Source: Nitrospirae bacterium GWC2_57_9
GTDB taxonomy: Bacteria; Nitrospirota; UBA9217
NCBI GenBank assembly: GCA_001805085.1
Contig: MHEA01000187.1
Span: forward strand, 5,257 to 17,323
Length of the DNA stretch: 12,067 nucleotides
Direction of reading: 5' to 3'
Shown: positions 1 to 7,013 of the stretch, piece by piece
Layout of the letters: the number at the start of each line of letters is the position of its first letter
Position numbering within the stretch: position 1 is the stretch's first letter
Position numbers and translations under genes: made by a program
The notes under the pieces: model-generated
The model's input: only the letters and a program-made list of their open reading frames with translations
Told to the model about the DNA's origin: nothing
Database searches by the model: none

Positions 1-517
1 TCCGGTAGGCGGCGGTCACGAGTTCAGAGCAGGCTTTGCTGTTCGAGTAAGGGTCATACCCACCCAGCGGCTCGTGCTCCCGATATCCCCACACCCATTC
101 CCTGTTCTCGTAGCACTTGTCGGTCGTGACATTGATTACAGCTCTGACCGATGGACAGGACCGCACGGATTCCAAAAGGTGGACCGTGCCCATGACGTTG
201 ATGGAAAAGGTCTCGACAGGGAGCTTATAGGAATCCCGCACCAGAGGCTGCGCCGCCATATGGATAACGATCTCCGGACGCGCGGAAGCCATGGTCCTCG
301 CCAGGGACTCCCGGTCCCTTACATCGGCGATCGTGGACCGAACTCGTTTCTCCAGGCGGCAGAGCTCATATAAGCTTGGTGTCGTCGGAGGGTCCAGTGC
401 GTAGCCGTGTACCTCGGCACCGAGCGAATGGAGCCAGAGCGACAGCCAGGATCCCTTGAAACCGGTATGGCCGGTTATGAACACGCGCTTATTCTTCCAA
501 AAGTCTGTTTCTATCAT
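1..517 (-). CDS. rfbG: CDP-glucose 4,6-dehydratase, N-terminal part (cut by window edge)
   Basis: RfbG converts CDP-D-glucose to CDP-4-keto-6-deoxy-D-glucose in the cytoplasm, the branch-point intermediate for 3,6-dideoxyhexoses and related O-antigen sugars. Translating the minus strand from the ATG at 517-515 gives 172 open codons up to the left edge, so roughly the N-terminal half of a protein that is usually about 350-360 residues. It is an extended short-chain dehydrogenase: the NAD-binding glycine motif GHTGFKG is at residues 16-22, the TTDK catalytic motif at 131-134 and the YxxxK pair at Tyr157/Lys161. The start lies 48 bases after the rfbF stop, with only a modest purine-rich ribosome site (GGAAAA). 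A TTG eight codons further upstream in the same frame is an alternative start. Its position directly after rfbF, its usual partner, strengthens the call. The C-terminal part and any downstream sugar-modifying gene (such as rfbH) are outside the window. Confidence 0.95.
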   Translation of the reverse strand, partial: MIETDFWKNKRVFITGHTGFKGSWLSLWLHSLGAEVHGYALDPPTTPSLYELCRLEKRVRSTIADVRDRESLARTMASARPEIVIHMAAQPLVRDSYKLPVETFSINVMGTVHLLESVRSCPSVRAVINVTTDKCYENREWVWGYREHEPLGGYDPYSNSKACSELVTAAYR

Positions 518-565
518 CCTGTTTTCCGGTGTTTCCTGCGGCAATAAAAGGATCCGTAAGGCCCA

Positions 566-1339
566 TCAGGTCCATATCTTCCAGGGTGCTCTTCCCGACT
601 GCCAGAGCGCTTCCAGGTGGTTCTTGTCGCGGAGAGTATCCATGGCGTACCAAAATCCTCGATGTTTATAGGCTACCAGTTGTTCGGTCGCTGCCAGGCG
701 TTCCAGCGGCTCTTTTTCCAGGACCGTGCTGTCCCCTTCGATAAGATCGAGCATGGCCGGTTCGAGCACGAAAAAACCGCCGTTGATCCAGGAACCGTCG
801 CCGGCGGGCTTTTCCTGAAATGAGGCGACCGTTTCACGATCTCCGAGATTCAAAGCCCCGAAACGGCCGGAAGGCTGTGTTGCCGTTACTGTTGCTTTTT
901 TCCCGTGGACCTTATGGAATTTGACAAGATCGGCGATATTGATATCGGAGACCCCGTCACCGTACGTCAGCATGAAAGTCTCCTTGCCAATATAAGGAGC
1001 CACCCGTTTGATCCTGCCGCCGGTCATGGTCTCCATCCCCGTATCGACGAGCGTTACTTTCCACGGCTCTGCATATCGCTGATGCACCTCCATGGAATTA
1101 TGGTTCATGTCGAATGTGACGTCACTCATGTGAAGAAAATAATTGGAAAAATACTCCTTGATCATGTATCCCTTGAAGCCGAGGCAGACAATGAAATTAT
1201 TGTAGCCGTAGTGGGAGTAGATCTTCATGATGTGCCAGAGAACGGGCTTGCCGCCGATCTCGACCATGGGCTTCGGCCTTACCACGGTTTCTTCGCTTAT
1301 CCTCGTACCCAGACCGCCTGCAAGAATGACAACCTTCAT
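566..1339 (-). CDS. rfbF: Glucose-1-phosphate cytidylyltransferase
   Basis: RfbF makes CDP-D-glucose from CTP and glucose 1-phosphate, the first step of the CDP-6-deoxyhexose pathway. The 257-residue product is full length for the family. It opens with the nucleotidyltransferase signature GGLGTR (residues 8-13), followed by a PKPMVEIGGKP block. The family-typical stretches HMSDVTF, TYGDGV, GRFGAL and SFQEKP follow, ending in APWKIWT, all closely like the enterobacterial RfbF/DdhA enzymes as I recall them. The ATG overlaps the fcl stop by four bases (ATGA) and is preceded by AGGAGA eight bases upstream, so it is probably translationally coupled to fcl. rfbG, which uses its product, follows 48 bases later in the same reading frame. 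Nothing looks degraded. Confidence 0.97.
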   Translation of the reverse strand: MKVVILAGGLGTRISEETVVRPKPMVEIGGKPVLWHIMKIYSHYGYNNFIVCLGFKGYMIKEYFSNYFLHMSDVTFDMNHNSMEVHQRYAEPWKVTLVDTGMETMTGGRIKRVAPYIGKETFMLTYGDGVSDINIADLVKFHKVHGKKATVTATQPSGRFGALNLGDRETVASFQEKPAGDGSWINGGFFVLEPAMLDLIEGDSTVLEKEPLERLAATEQLVAYKHRGFWYAMDTLRDKNHLEALWQSGRAPWKIWT

Positions 1340-2274
1340 GCCCCTGCTCTCCTGAAGTGATCGTAAGTTTTTTTTATCCCTTCCTCCAAACTGGTCTTCG
1401 CGGTCCAGCCGAGGGCGTTGATTTTAGATACATCAAGCAGCTTTTTGGGTGTACCATCCGGCTTGGTGCGGTCATTGATGATTTCCCCCTCGTAGGATAC
1501 CGTCTTTTTAACCAGCAGGGCCAGATCTTTTATCCGGATATCTCTTCCTGTCCCGATGTTCACGAAGTCCCCGATATCTTTATAGTCGTACCGTTCCATA
1601 AGGAAAAAGCAGGCATCTGCGAGATCATCCACATAGAGAAACTCTCTGAAAGGTTCTCCCGATCCCCATAAGGTGACCGAGGACCGATTCGAGATCTTTG
1701 CATCGTGAAATTTCCGGATCAGTGCAGGCAGCACGTGCGAGGTTTCGAGGTTGAAGTTATCATTCGGGCCGTAGAGGTTCGTCGGCATTACGGAGAGATA
1801 ATTCGTGCCATACTGTTCGTTGTAGTATCGGCATAGTTTGATCGCGGCTATCTTCGCAATCGCGTAGGGCTCGTTGGTCGGTTCGAGAAGACCCGTCAGG
1901 AGCTGGTCTTCCTTGATGGGCTGAGGAGCGAACTTGGGATATATGCACGAAGAACCGAGATTCAGGAGCTTTTTCACCCCGGACCTATACGCTGCGTTGA
2001 TAATGTTCGCGGCGATCATGATGTTATCGTAAATGAACTCGGCTTTGTAGGTATTGTTCGCAAGGATCCCGCCTACCTTGGCGGCGGCAAGGAAAACGTA
2101 TTCCGGCCTTTCCTGCTCAAAGAACGCTTCCACCTCGACCTGACGACGCAGGTCCAGTTCTTTCGATCCTTTGATCAGCAGGTTCGTGTAGCCTTGATCC
2201 TGCAGCCTCCTGAGCAGCGCAGATCCGACAAGGCCTCGGTGGCCGGCAATGTAGATTTTGGCGTCTCTGTTCAT
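1336..2274 (-). CDS. fcl: GDP-L-fucose synthase (GDP-4-keto-6-deoxymannose 3,5-epimerase/4-reductase)
   Basis: Fcl (WcaG) takes the product of Gmd, GDP-4-keto-6-deoxy-D-mannose, through two epimerisations and an NADPH reduction to GDP-L-fucose. The 312-residue protein is a short-chain dehydrogenase with glycine motif GHRGLVG (11-17), the SSC segment at 108-110 and YAIAK with Tyr137/Lys141. Cys110 and His180 sit where the epimerase acid/base pair is known in the family. The blocks VGGI, YPKFAPQPIKE, PTNLYGP and EFLYVDDLA are diagnostic. The length is normal. The start codon overlaps the gmd stop by four bases (ATGA), with AGGA about ten bases upstream, and the gene overlaps rfbF in the same way. 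The two-gene pairing with gmd makes the GDP-fucose assignment secure. L-fucose, or a derivative, is therefore expected in the surface polysaccharide. Confidence 0.96.
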   Translation of the reverse strand: MNRDAKIYIAGHRGLVGSALLRRLQDQGYTNLLIKGSKELDLRRQVEVEAFFEQERPEYVFLAAAKVGGILANNTYKAEFIYDNIMIAANIINAAYRSGVKKLLNLGSSCIYPKFAPQPIKEDQLLTGLLEPTNEPYAIAKIAAIKLCRYYNEQYGTNYLSVMPTNLYGPNDNFNLETSHVLPALIRKFHDAKISNRSSVTLWGSGEPFREFLYVDDLADACFFLMERYDYKDIGDFVNIGTGRDIRIKDLALLVKKTVSYEGEIINDRTKPDGTPKKLLDVSKINALGWTAKTSLEEGIKKTYDHFRRAGA

Positions 2275-3407
2275 ATTTGCTGGTTCCTGGTCCAGTGAAT
2301 GCCTTTCTGGTGTAATATCATCGCACCTTCCCCCGGAGAGTTCAGGCCGGTCAGTTCCAGGTCCGAATCCACCATGATCTTCACCAGCTCTTTGAACGTG
2401 ATCTTCGGTTCCCAGCCGAGCTTTTTCTTAGCGTAGGAAGCATCGGCAAGCAGGAAGTCAACTTCCGTCGGCCGGAAATACCGCGTATCGATCTCAATGA
2501 GGACGTCTCCGGGCCCGAACCTGAAACCCGGCTGCGAAACGCCCGGCGCTATTGAGCGAATAACCCCTTTTTCTTCCGTTCCTGTTCCCTTCCACTCGAT
2601 TTCCAACCCGGCATAGTGGAAGGCAAGTTCCACGAACTCCCTCACCGTGTGGCTTTCTCCCGTACCGATCACGAAATCTTCGGGCTTATCCTGCTGCAGC
2701 ATCAGCCACTGGCATTCCACGAATTCAGGAGCAAAGCCCCAGTCTCTTTTAGCATCCAGGTTCCCGAGATAGAGCTTGCTCTGCTTTCCGGCCAGGATCG
2801 CCGCGACCGCCCGGGTGATCTTCCTGGTAACGAAGGTTTCGCCACGCCGCGGCGACTCATGATTGAACAGGATACCGTTGCAGGCGTACATATTGTATCC
2901 TTCCCGGTAGTTCACGGTTATCCAGTAAGCATATACTTTTGCAGCCGCATAGGGACTGCGCGGATAGAAGATCGTTTGTTCGTTCTGAGGCGGTTTTGCC
3001 GCGCCGAACATTTCCGAGGAAGACGCCTGATAGTACCTGGTCTTTATTCCGCTTTTATGGATGCATTCGAGGATACGCGTGGTGCCGAGACCGACGATGT
3101 CCCCCGTATATTCGGGCATGTCGAAGCTCACCCGAACATGGCTCTGCGCCCCCAGGTTATAGACCTCGTCGGGCTTCACGTTGTGAATGATATTCATCAA
3201 TTGCCCTGCATCAGAAAGGTCGCCGTAGTGCAGAAAAAGCGTGGTGCCCTTGAGGTGAAGGTCCGTGTAAATATGATCAATCCTGCCCGTATTGAACGTG
3301 CTCGCCCGCCTGATAAGCCCGTGCACTTCGTAGCCCTTTGACAAGAGCAGTTCCGCCAGATAGGACCCGTCCTGGCCTGTTATACCTGTAATAAGAGCAC
3401 GCTTCAA
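2271..3407 (-). CDS. gmd: GDP-mannose 4,6-dehydratase (TTG start)
   Basis: Gmd removes water from GDP-D-mannose to give GDP-4-keto-6-deoxy-D-mannose, the precursor of GDP-L-fucose and also of GDP-rhamnose or GDP-perosamine in other pathways. The 378-residue product has the NADP-binding motif GITGQDG (8-14), the family blocks RRASTFNTGRI, NLGAQSHV, SSSEMFG (catalytic Ser/Glu near 131/132) and Tyr153/Lys157 in SPYAAAK, then NHESPRRGETFVTRKI. This set is specific to Gmd. Translation must start at a TTG (3407-3405): an in-frame TGA lies seven codons upstream with no ATG or GTG between. A strong AGAGGGGGA ribosome site sits about nine bases before the TTG. It is the first gene after a 172-base intergenic region with a likely promoter, and it overlaps fcl by four bases. 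Confidence 0.97.
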   Translation of the reverse strand: MKRALITGITGQDGSYLAELLLSKGYEVHGLIRRASTFNTGRIDHIYTDLHLKGTTLFLHYGDLSDAGQLMNIIHNVKPDEVYNLGAQSHVRVSFDMPEYTGDIVGLGTTRILECIHKSGIKTRYYQASSSEMFGAAKPPQNEQTIFYPRSPYAAAKVYAYWITVNYREGYNMYACNGILFNHESPRRGETFVTRKITRAVAAILAGKQSKLYLGNLDAKRDWGFAPEFVECQWLMLQQDKPEDFVIGTGESHTVREFVELAFHYAGLEIEWKGTGTEEKGVIRSIAPGVSQPGFRFGPGDVLIEIDTRYFRPTEVDFLLADASYAKKKLGWEPKITFKELVKIMVDSDLELTGLNSPGEGAMILHQKGIHWTRNQQI

Positions 3408-3464
3408 TGTATCAGTTCCCCCTCTTCATTTTTCTTCTTAGTATGGAAGCACTGTTTCAGAAAT

Positions 3465-3480
3465 AATCGACGCGACGATT
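3465..3480. promoter_or_regulatory. Imperfect 16-base palindrome in gmd leader
   Basis: The 16 bases read on the minus strand as AATCGTCGCGTCGATT, symmetrical at seven of eight base pairs (the only mismatch is at positions 6/11). It lies about ten bases past the expected transcription start of gmd, where an operator or leader hairpin would act. It could be a repressor site for the sugar operon. It could equally be a chance dyad, since 16-base near-palindromes occur at random. Confidence 0.3.
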
Positions 3481-3495
3481 TGTAAAATACTGATT

Positions 3496-3524
3496 ATATT
3501 ACTTTAACGTCCTGCAAATGTAAA
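3496..3524 (-). promoter_or_regulatory. Predicted sigma70 promoter for gmd-fcl-rfbF-rfbG
   Basis: On the minus strand TTTACA (3524-3519) and TAATAT (3501-3496) are separated by 17 bases. An overlapping TATAAT (3498-3493) sits three bases further on. The region is distinctly AT-rich compared with the surrounding coding sequence. Transcription would start near 3489, leaving a leader of about 80 bases before the TTG of gmd. This would give the deoxysugar genes control separate from the ligase and core genes. It is predicted from sequence only. Confidence 0.5.
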
Positions 3525-3533
3525 GGTAATTTC

Positions 3534-3547
3534 TTTGCCGTGGCAAA
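3534..3547. promoter_or_regulatory. TTTGCC-N2-GGCAAA dyad upstream of the gmd promoter
   Basis: A perfect 6-base inverted repeat with a 2-base centre lies between the ligase stop and the gmd -35 element, centred about 51 bases upstream of the expected gmd start. That position would suit an activator site. It could also fold as a weak hairpin behind the ligase gene, but no T-run follows it on the minus strand, so a Rho-independent terminator is unlikely. The function is not known. Confidence 0.3.
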
Positions 3548-3579
3548 ACAGAAGAAGGTGGTAAGACGTGCTCCTCGGC

Positions 3580-4872
3580 TTATGCTTCGGGAGAAGAACG
3601 GAGAGAGTTTCTGATGCTGACACCGGTCACGAAAGCGAACGTATATCGCAGGATCTGAATATTAAAAAAAGAATCGGTCAGGCCGGCAATCATGAAGTGG
3701 ACCGTTGTGGCTACGGCAAGGAACCCAAGCGCCCGTTGACCTGTCTCCGGGTTCCCGAGGACAGGAATGGAAAAGGTGAAGCTCCGGTAAAAAATGAAGA
3801 GCAACGCCGCCAAACCCAGCAGGCCGTTCGTTGCAAGGGCAAAGAGGTACATGTTGTGCGGTTGATTATATTCAGCAAGAAAGCCGGGGAATTCACCGGA
3901 AGCCATGTACCTATTCATGGTAAGAACATAATCACCGGTGCCAACCCCGACAAGGGGGTTGGACAGGAACATTAGAAATGCAGCTTTCCACATCAAAAAT
4001 CTGGCTCCCAGTGATGTCGCAACCTCGTACCCGCTTACGTAATTCGCGATATCGCTGTATATCATGCTGATGCGGTATTGAACGAAGGGGCTGAACCCGT
4101 AAAGCAAAAGGCTGGCGCCCATAATTGCCAGAAGAGCGAGAAGAAAAGGTTTCCTGTTTCTGGTCATGAAAGAAAGGAGTGCCGTCATGATCAGCGACGT
4201 CAGTAACAGGCCGAACCAGGCGGTCCTTGACAGAGAGAGCGCAATGCAGGCCAGAGAAATAAGCATAAAGAGAGCGACTGCGCCGTCTATTTTTTTTGTT
4301 CTCTGCCGGTGGGGAAAGAGCAGGAATGCTGCCGCAGCGTACAATCCTATGGCGTTCAGGTTGGAGAACCAGATATGGTGCACATGAAGCGGCGCGAGCG
4401 GCAACATGAGTTTTTTATGGCCGATGAAACCAGCGTAGGTGAGCAATGCTATGATATCAAGAAAAAAAATGCCGATGATGTATGCCGCAAGAAGACGTTC
4501 TGCGGAGGAAAAGGCCCCTCTTCCCCTGTCCATCGCGTCCAGCAGCGTCGACACCATGAGGTACACAAGCACCATGCCCGCCATTTTGTTCAGAATACCG
4601 ATCCCGTCAGCCGGTCTTTCCGTAAAAAACAGGCCGATCAAGGCCACCATGATATAGAGGATGAACGGAAGCAGGAGCGGCTGTTTCACATTTCTGATCA
4701 CCGAACCCCGGAATGACCGGTCCCTCAGCATAAAATAGAAAACGGAAAGATAGACGACGCCGATCAGTATGTTCATCGCGCTCTTTGACAAAGCGAGGCT
4801 CAGGCTGAACAGCAGCAGGGTCCCGACGAAAAAATTCCTTCTGCCGGCCAGATATTCAAAAGCAGCGGTCAT
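3580..4872 (-). CDS. waaL: O-antigen ligase family membrane protein (WaaL-like)
   Basis: This polytopic inner-membrane protein (430 residues, roughly ten to twelve hydrophobic segments) has the layout of the O-antigen ligase/polymerase superfamily. WaaL acts on the periplasmic face, moving O-polysaccharide from undecaprenyl diphosphate to the lipid A-core acceptor. The SLSRTAWFG segment places Arg216 near the end of a membrane helix. A large periplasmic loop follows, with Arg291 in GARFLMWKAAF, the NPLVGVGTGDY block, and His339 in YNQPHNMYLFALATNGLLG. Conserved Arg and His residues at comparable places are known to be essential in the E. coli and Pseudomonas ligases. The ATG at 4872 has AAGGGG seven bases upstream. 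It lies 60 bases after the last glycosyltransferase and probably ends the core operon. The same fold is used by O-antigen polymerase (Wzy). I prefer ligase because of the core-assembly neighbours and the PHN motif, but a Wzy role cannot be excluded. Confidence 0.8.
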   Translation of the reverse strand: MTAAFEYLAGRRNFFVGTLLLFSLSLALSKSAMNILIGVVYLSVFYFMLRDRSFRGSVIRNVKQPLLLPFILYIMVALIGLFFTERPADGIGILNKMAGMVLVYLMVSTLLDAMDRGRGAFSSAERLLAAYIIGIFFLDIIALLTYAGFIGHKKLMLPLAPLHVHHIWFSNLNAIGLYAAAAFLLFPHRQRTKKIDGAVALFMLISLACIALSLSRTAWFGLLLTSLIMTALLSFMTRNRKPFLLALLAIMGASLLLYGFSPFVQYRISMIYSDIANYVSGYEVATSLGARFLMWKAAFLMFLSNPLVGVGTGDYVLTMNRYMASGEFPGFLAEYNQPHNMYLFALATNGLLGLAALLFIFYRSFTFSIPVLGNPETGQRALGFLAVATTVHFMIAGLTDSFFNIQILRYTFAFVTGVSIRNSLRSSPEA

Positions 4873-4932
4873 GGTTTTCCCCTTCTTAATCTTGAGATGA
4901 TCGGTGTCCTCGTCGAGGCCGCATTCTGATGA

Positions 4933-5790
4933 TTATTGCCCGTCATTCGCCGGCGCAGATGCCTCGGACCCTGCAGCCGAAGTCCGGTATACCCGCTCCC
5001 AATCTTCGGGGTTCTTCTGACGATATTCCAGCTCGTAGAGCTTCATTTCCCGGAGGAAATAGTTCATGGCGATCACCGCAGCCATGTAAAAACCGTGAAT
5101 CCCGTCCCGGTATCCACGATGCTTGATGAACCTTCCGAAAAAACGCTCCAACGGCTTGAACAGTGCCCGCATAAGGCTGAAGCGCCTTTGTTTCCGATCG
5201 TAATCCGCACGGGATTCGATGCTGCTGTAGTAATTGAACTTGTCCATGAAGATCTTGTAGTCCGCGTACCCGTCATGAAGGATCGGGTTCTTGAGATAGG
5301 CGATCGTGCCGGTGGTATCAACCCTCAGATGGATCGGGCCGATCCAGGAACCGAGGGATTTCCGGTAAAGATTTGTCTTGTACTGAGGAAACCAGCCGCC
5401 TGCTTCTATCCATTTGCCGGCAAAATATTCCCTTCGGGGTATCATGAACAGGTCTGCCCGCGGTCCGGACTTGAACTCGGATTGGATCTCGTCGCGCAAC
5501 CCGAGGGTTGCTACCTCATCGGCATCGAGCGCCAGGATCCAGTCGTTCGCGGCATACCGGTCTGCGACGTTCCGTTGCTCAGAGGAACTGTGCGGCCAGG
5601 GGTGTTGATATACTTTGTCCGTATACCGTCTGCATATCTCTACCGTCTTATCCGTGCTGAAGGAATCGACGATGATGATCTCGTCGGCCCAGGTGAGGCT
5701 CCTGAGGCAGCGTTCGATCTTCTTTTCTTCGTTGTAAGTGATGATGACCGCGGATATTTTATGGCCTGTCGTCATGGGAATCGATCTCAT
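4933..5790 (-). CDS. GT2 family glycosyltransferase, WaaE-like (LPS core)
   Basis: This 285-residue inverting glycosyltransferase (family GT2, GT-A fold) resembles the WaaE/KdtX group that adds a glucose to the inner-core heptose. That group is known; the sugar here is not. The N-terminal nucleotide-sugar domain is clear: AVIITYNEE (14-22), WADEIIIVDSFSTD (34-47) and the metal-binding LDADE at 88-92. The C-terminal third (IPRREYF, GGWFPQYKTNLYRK, and HDGY) is typical of this subgroup, and the last about 25 residues are an Ala/Ser-rich tail. The ATG overlaps the preceding GT4 stop by four bases. An in-frame ATG five codons later (MTTGHK) is a possible alternative start, and neither has a strong ribosome site. 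It is a paralogue of the GT2 at 8152-8937. It probably acts at the cytoplasmic face of the inner membrane on lipid A-core. Donor and linkage cannot be read from sequence. Confidence 0.88.
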   Translation of the reverse strand: MRSIPMTTGHKISAVIITYNEEKKIERCLRSLTWADEIIIVDSFSTDKTVEICRRYTDKVYQHPWPHSSSEQRNVADRYAANDWILALDADEVATLGLRDEIQSEFKSGPRADLFMIPRREYFAGKWIEAGGWFPQYKTNLYRKSLGSWIGPIHLRVDTTGTIAYLKNPILHDGYADYKIFMDKFNYYSSIESRADYDRKQRRFSLMRALFKPLERFFGRFIKHRGYRDGIHGFYMAAVIAMNYFLREMKLYELEYRQKNPEDWERVYRTSAAGSEASAPANDGQ

Positions 5791-7013
5791 TTCTCAGTGC
5801 GTTTGAGGATCAGAGGGTCAGCTCCTGAAGACCCTGCAGGTTCTGTCCCTTTTCTCGTGAAAGGCTTTTCAAAGTCCTTGCTGCTTACCGTTTCAAGAAC
5901 CCTGTGGTTCCCGAGGTTCAGTTCCTTTACGAAGTTCCTGCAGGTTCTGTCCCAGTTGTAGTGAAGGGCTGTTTTATAGCCTTTATTGCCTATGGTTTCA
6001 AGAGTCCTGCTGTTCTCGAGGACCCAGGACATCTTTTCAGCAAGGTTCCTGTGCGCCTTTCCTTTCATGGCGAACACGAATCCGTTCACTCCGTCCTGAA
6101 TGATCTCCGATGCTCCTGATACGGAACTGACAATGCACGGCAGCTTGTTCGCCATCGCCTCCAATGCTACGAGACCGAATGCTTCGTGGATGGACGGCAT
6201 GACCAGACAATCCAGAGAGGCGTAATATTCCCTGATGTTCTTTTGATAGGGAAGGAATTCCATGCAGGCGCCGAGGCCGTAATACCTGACGAGCATCCGT
6301 GTCCATGGTTTTTTTTCGTAGCCCGGACACACGATCCGTGCCCTGAACCGGTGGCCTTGTCCCATCAGCCAGTTGAGCGCCTTGAAGAAGATATAGCCGC
6401 CTTTTGTCGGAAACCCGGTGGCAACACAGCCGAACGTAAAGGGTTGTCCCGGGGACCGGCCGGCGCCAGGATCATGACCGGCGATCTCAGTGATCTTGAC
6501 CCCCGGATATACTACTCCGATCTTTTCTCCCGGCACCCCCAGGTTTTCCATGAGGTCCCTTTTTATGGCCTGAGAAACGGCAATGAACCTTCTGGCCGTT
6601 CGCGCCCATTTCCTGTGTTTCCTGATTCGTTCGATCTTCGAGAATGCCCCGAGCGGCCACAGAATCCCGCGCAGTTTGAGCCGGTGCAGCATCGTATGAT
6701 ATTGAACGAAGGAAACGTCTGCATAGGGGGTCATATTGTCGGCAATGACGGCATCATAGCCCGCGCCCTCGACCCGTGCATCTACCTCAGCAAAGAAGGC
6801 TTCCAGCTCCCTCGGTTTTTTCCCGAAGGGTTTGTCAATGACGGTGATCCGGTTAATGCCGGGGTAAGCTGCATGGGTCGTGCTGCTGCATAGGATATCG
6901 ACGCGGTATCCGCTGTCGGCAAGCTTCCTGATGATCTCGTAGGATACCCGTCCGCCGCCGCCATAGAAGTTCGTTCCCACGAAGTTGTTCAATACAAAAC
7001 AGACCTTTTTCAC
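5787..7013 (-). CDS. GT4 family glycosyltransferase with a duplicated, frame-shifted C-terminal tail
   Basis: This 408-residue retaining glycosyltransferase (GT-B fold, GT4 group) probably adds a sugar to LPS core or O-antigen. The N-terminal domain has a Gly-rich loop (GGGGRVSYEI, 18-27). The donor-binding domain has PGV near 170-172 and the E-x7-E signature at Glu277/Glu285 in HEAFGLVALEAM. The start is GTG at 7013, overlapping the previous stop as GTGA and preceded by a strong GGAGG about five bases away, which supports it over internal ATGs. The normal family C-terminus (LETIGNKGY...NWDRTCRNF) is reached by about residue 365. The last about 40 residues come from a degenerate tandem copy of the preceding 105 bases and are read partly out of frame relative to the first copy (see the repeat feature). 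The gene overlaps the next GT2 by four bases. Donor and acceptor are unknown. Confidence 0.9.
   Translation of the reverse strand: MKKVCFVLNNFVGTNFYGGGGRVSYEIIRKLADSGYRVDILCSSTTHAAYPGINRITVIDKPFGKKPRELEAFFAEVDARVEGAGYDAVIADNMTPYADVSFVQYHTMLHRLKLRGILWPLGAFSKIERIRKHRKWARTARRFIAVSQAIKRDLMENLGVPGEKIGVVYPGVKITEIAGHDPGAGRSPGQPFTFGCVATGFPTKGGYIFFKALNWLMGQGHRFRARIVCPGYEKKPWTRMLVRYYGLGACMEFLPYQKNIREYYASLDCLVMPSIHEAFGLVALEAMANKLPCIVSSVSGASEIIQDGVNGFVFAMKGKAHRNLAEKMSWVLENSRTLETIGNKGYKTALHYNWDRTCRNFVKELNLGNHRVLETVSSKDFEKPFTRKGTEPAGSSGADPLILKRTEK
5813..6015 (-). repeat. Degenerate tandem duplication (two copies of about 100 bases) inside the 3' end of the GT4 gene
   Basis: Copy 1 (6015-5913) and copy 2 (5910-5813) align on the minus strand with, by my hand count, 75 identical bases of 98 aligned and five gapped bases. 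They share a 17-base identical core, GGGACAGAACCTGCAGG (5953-5937 and 5849-5833). The upstream halves are 105 bases apart, so they are in frame, and encode similar peptides: NSRTLETIGNKGYK (334-347) and NHRVLETVSSKDFE (369-382). The shared core is 104 bases apart, so a single-base gap puts copy 2 in another frame there: WDRTCRN in copy 1 becomes GTEPAGS in copy 2. The simplest reading is an old tandem duplication of the last about 35 codons, followed by a 1-base deletion and drift. Confidence 0.85.

Noticed and set aside
2616..3341. Plus-strand open frame of 241 codons opposite gmd
   Set aside because: It is antisense to an unambiguous gmd with no ribosome site or domain support.
3534..3547. 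Rho-independent terminator after the ligase gene
   Set aside because: The dyad has a usable stem of only about five bases and no T-run on the minus strand.
4936..5961. Long plus-strand open frame (341 codons) opposite the GT2 and GT4 genes
   Set aside because: It mirrors two well-supported minus-strand glycosyltransferases, has no recognisable domain and crosses their junction. It is a codon-bias shadow.
6186..6893. Plus-strand open frame of 235 codons opposite the GT4 gene
   Set aside because: It is a shadow of the GT4 frame with a composition-driven Pro/Arg-rich translation.
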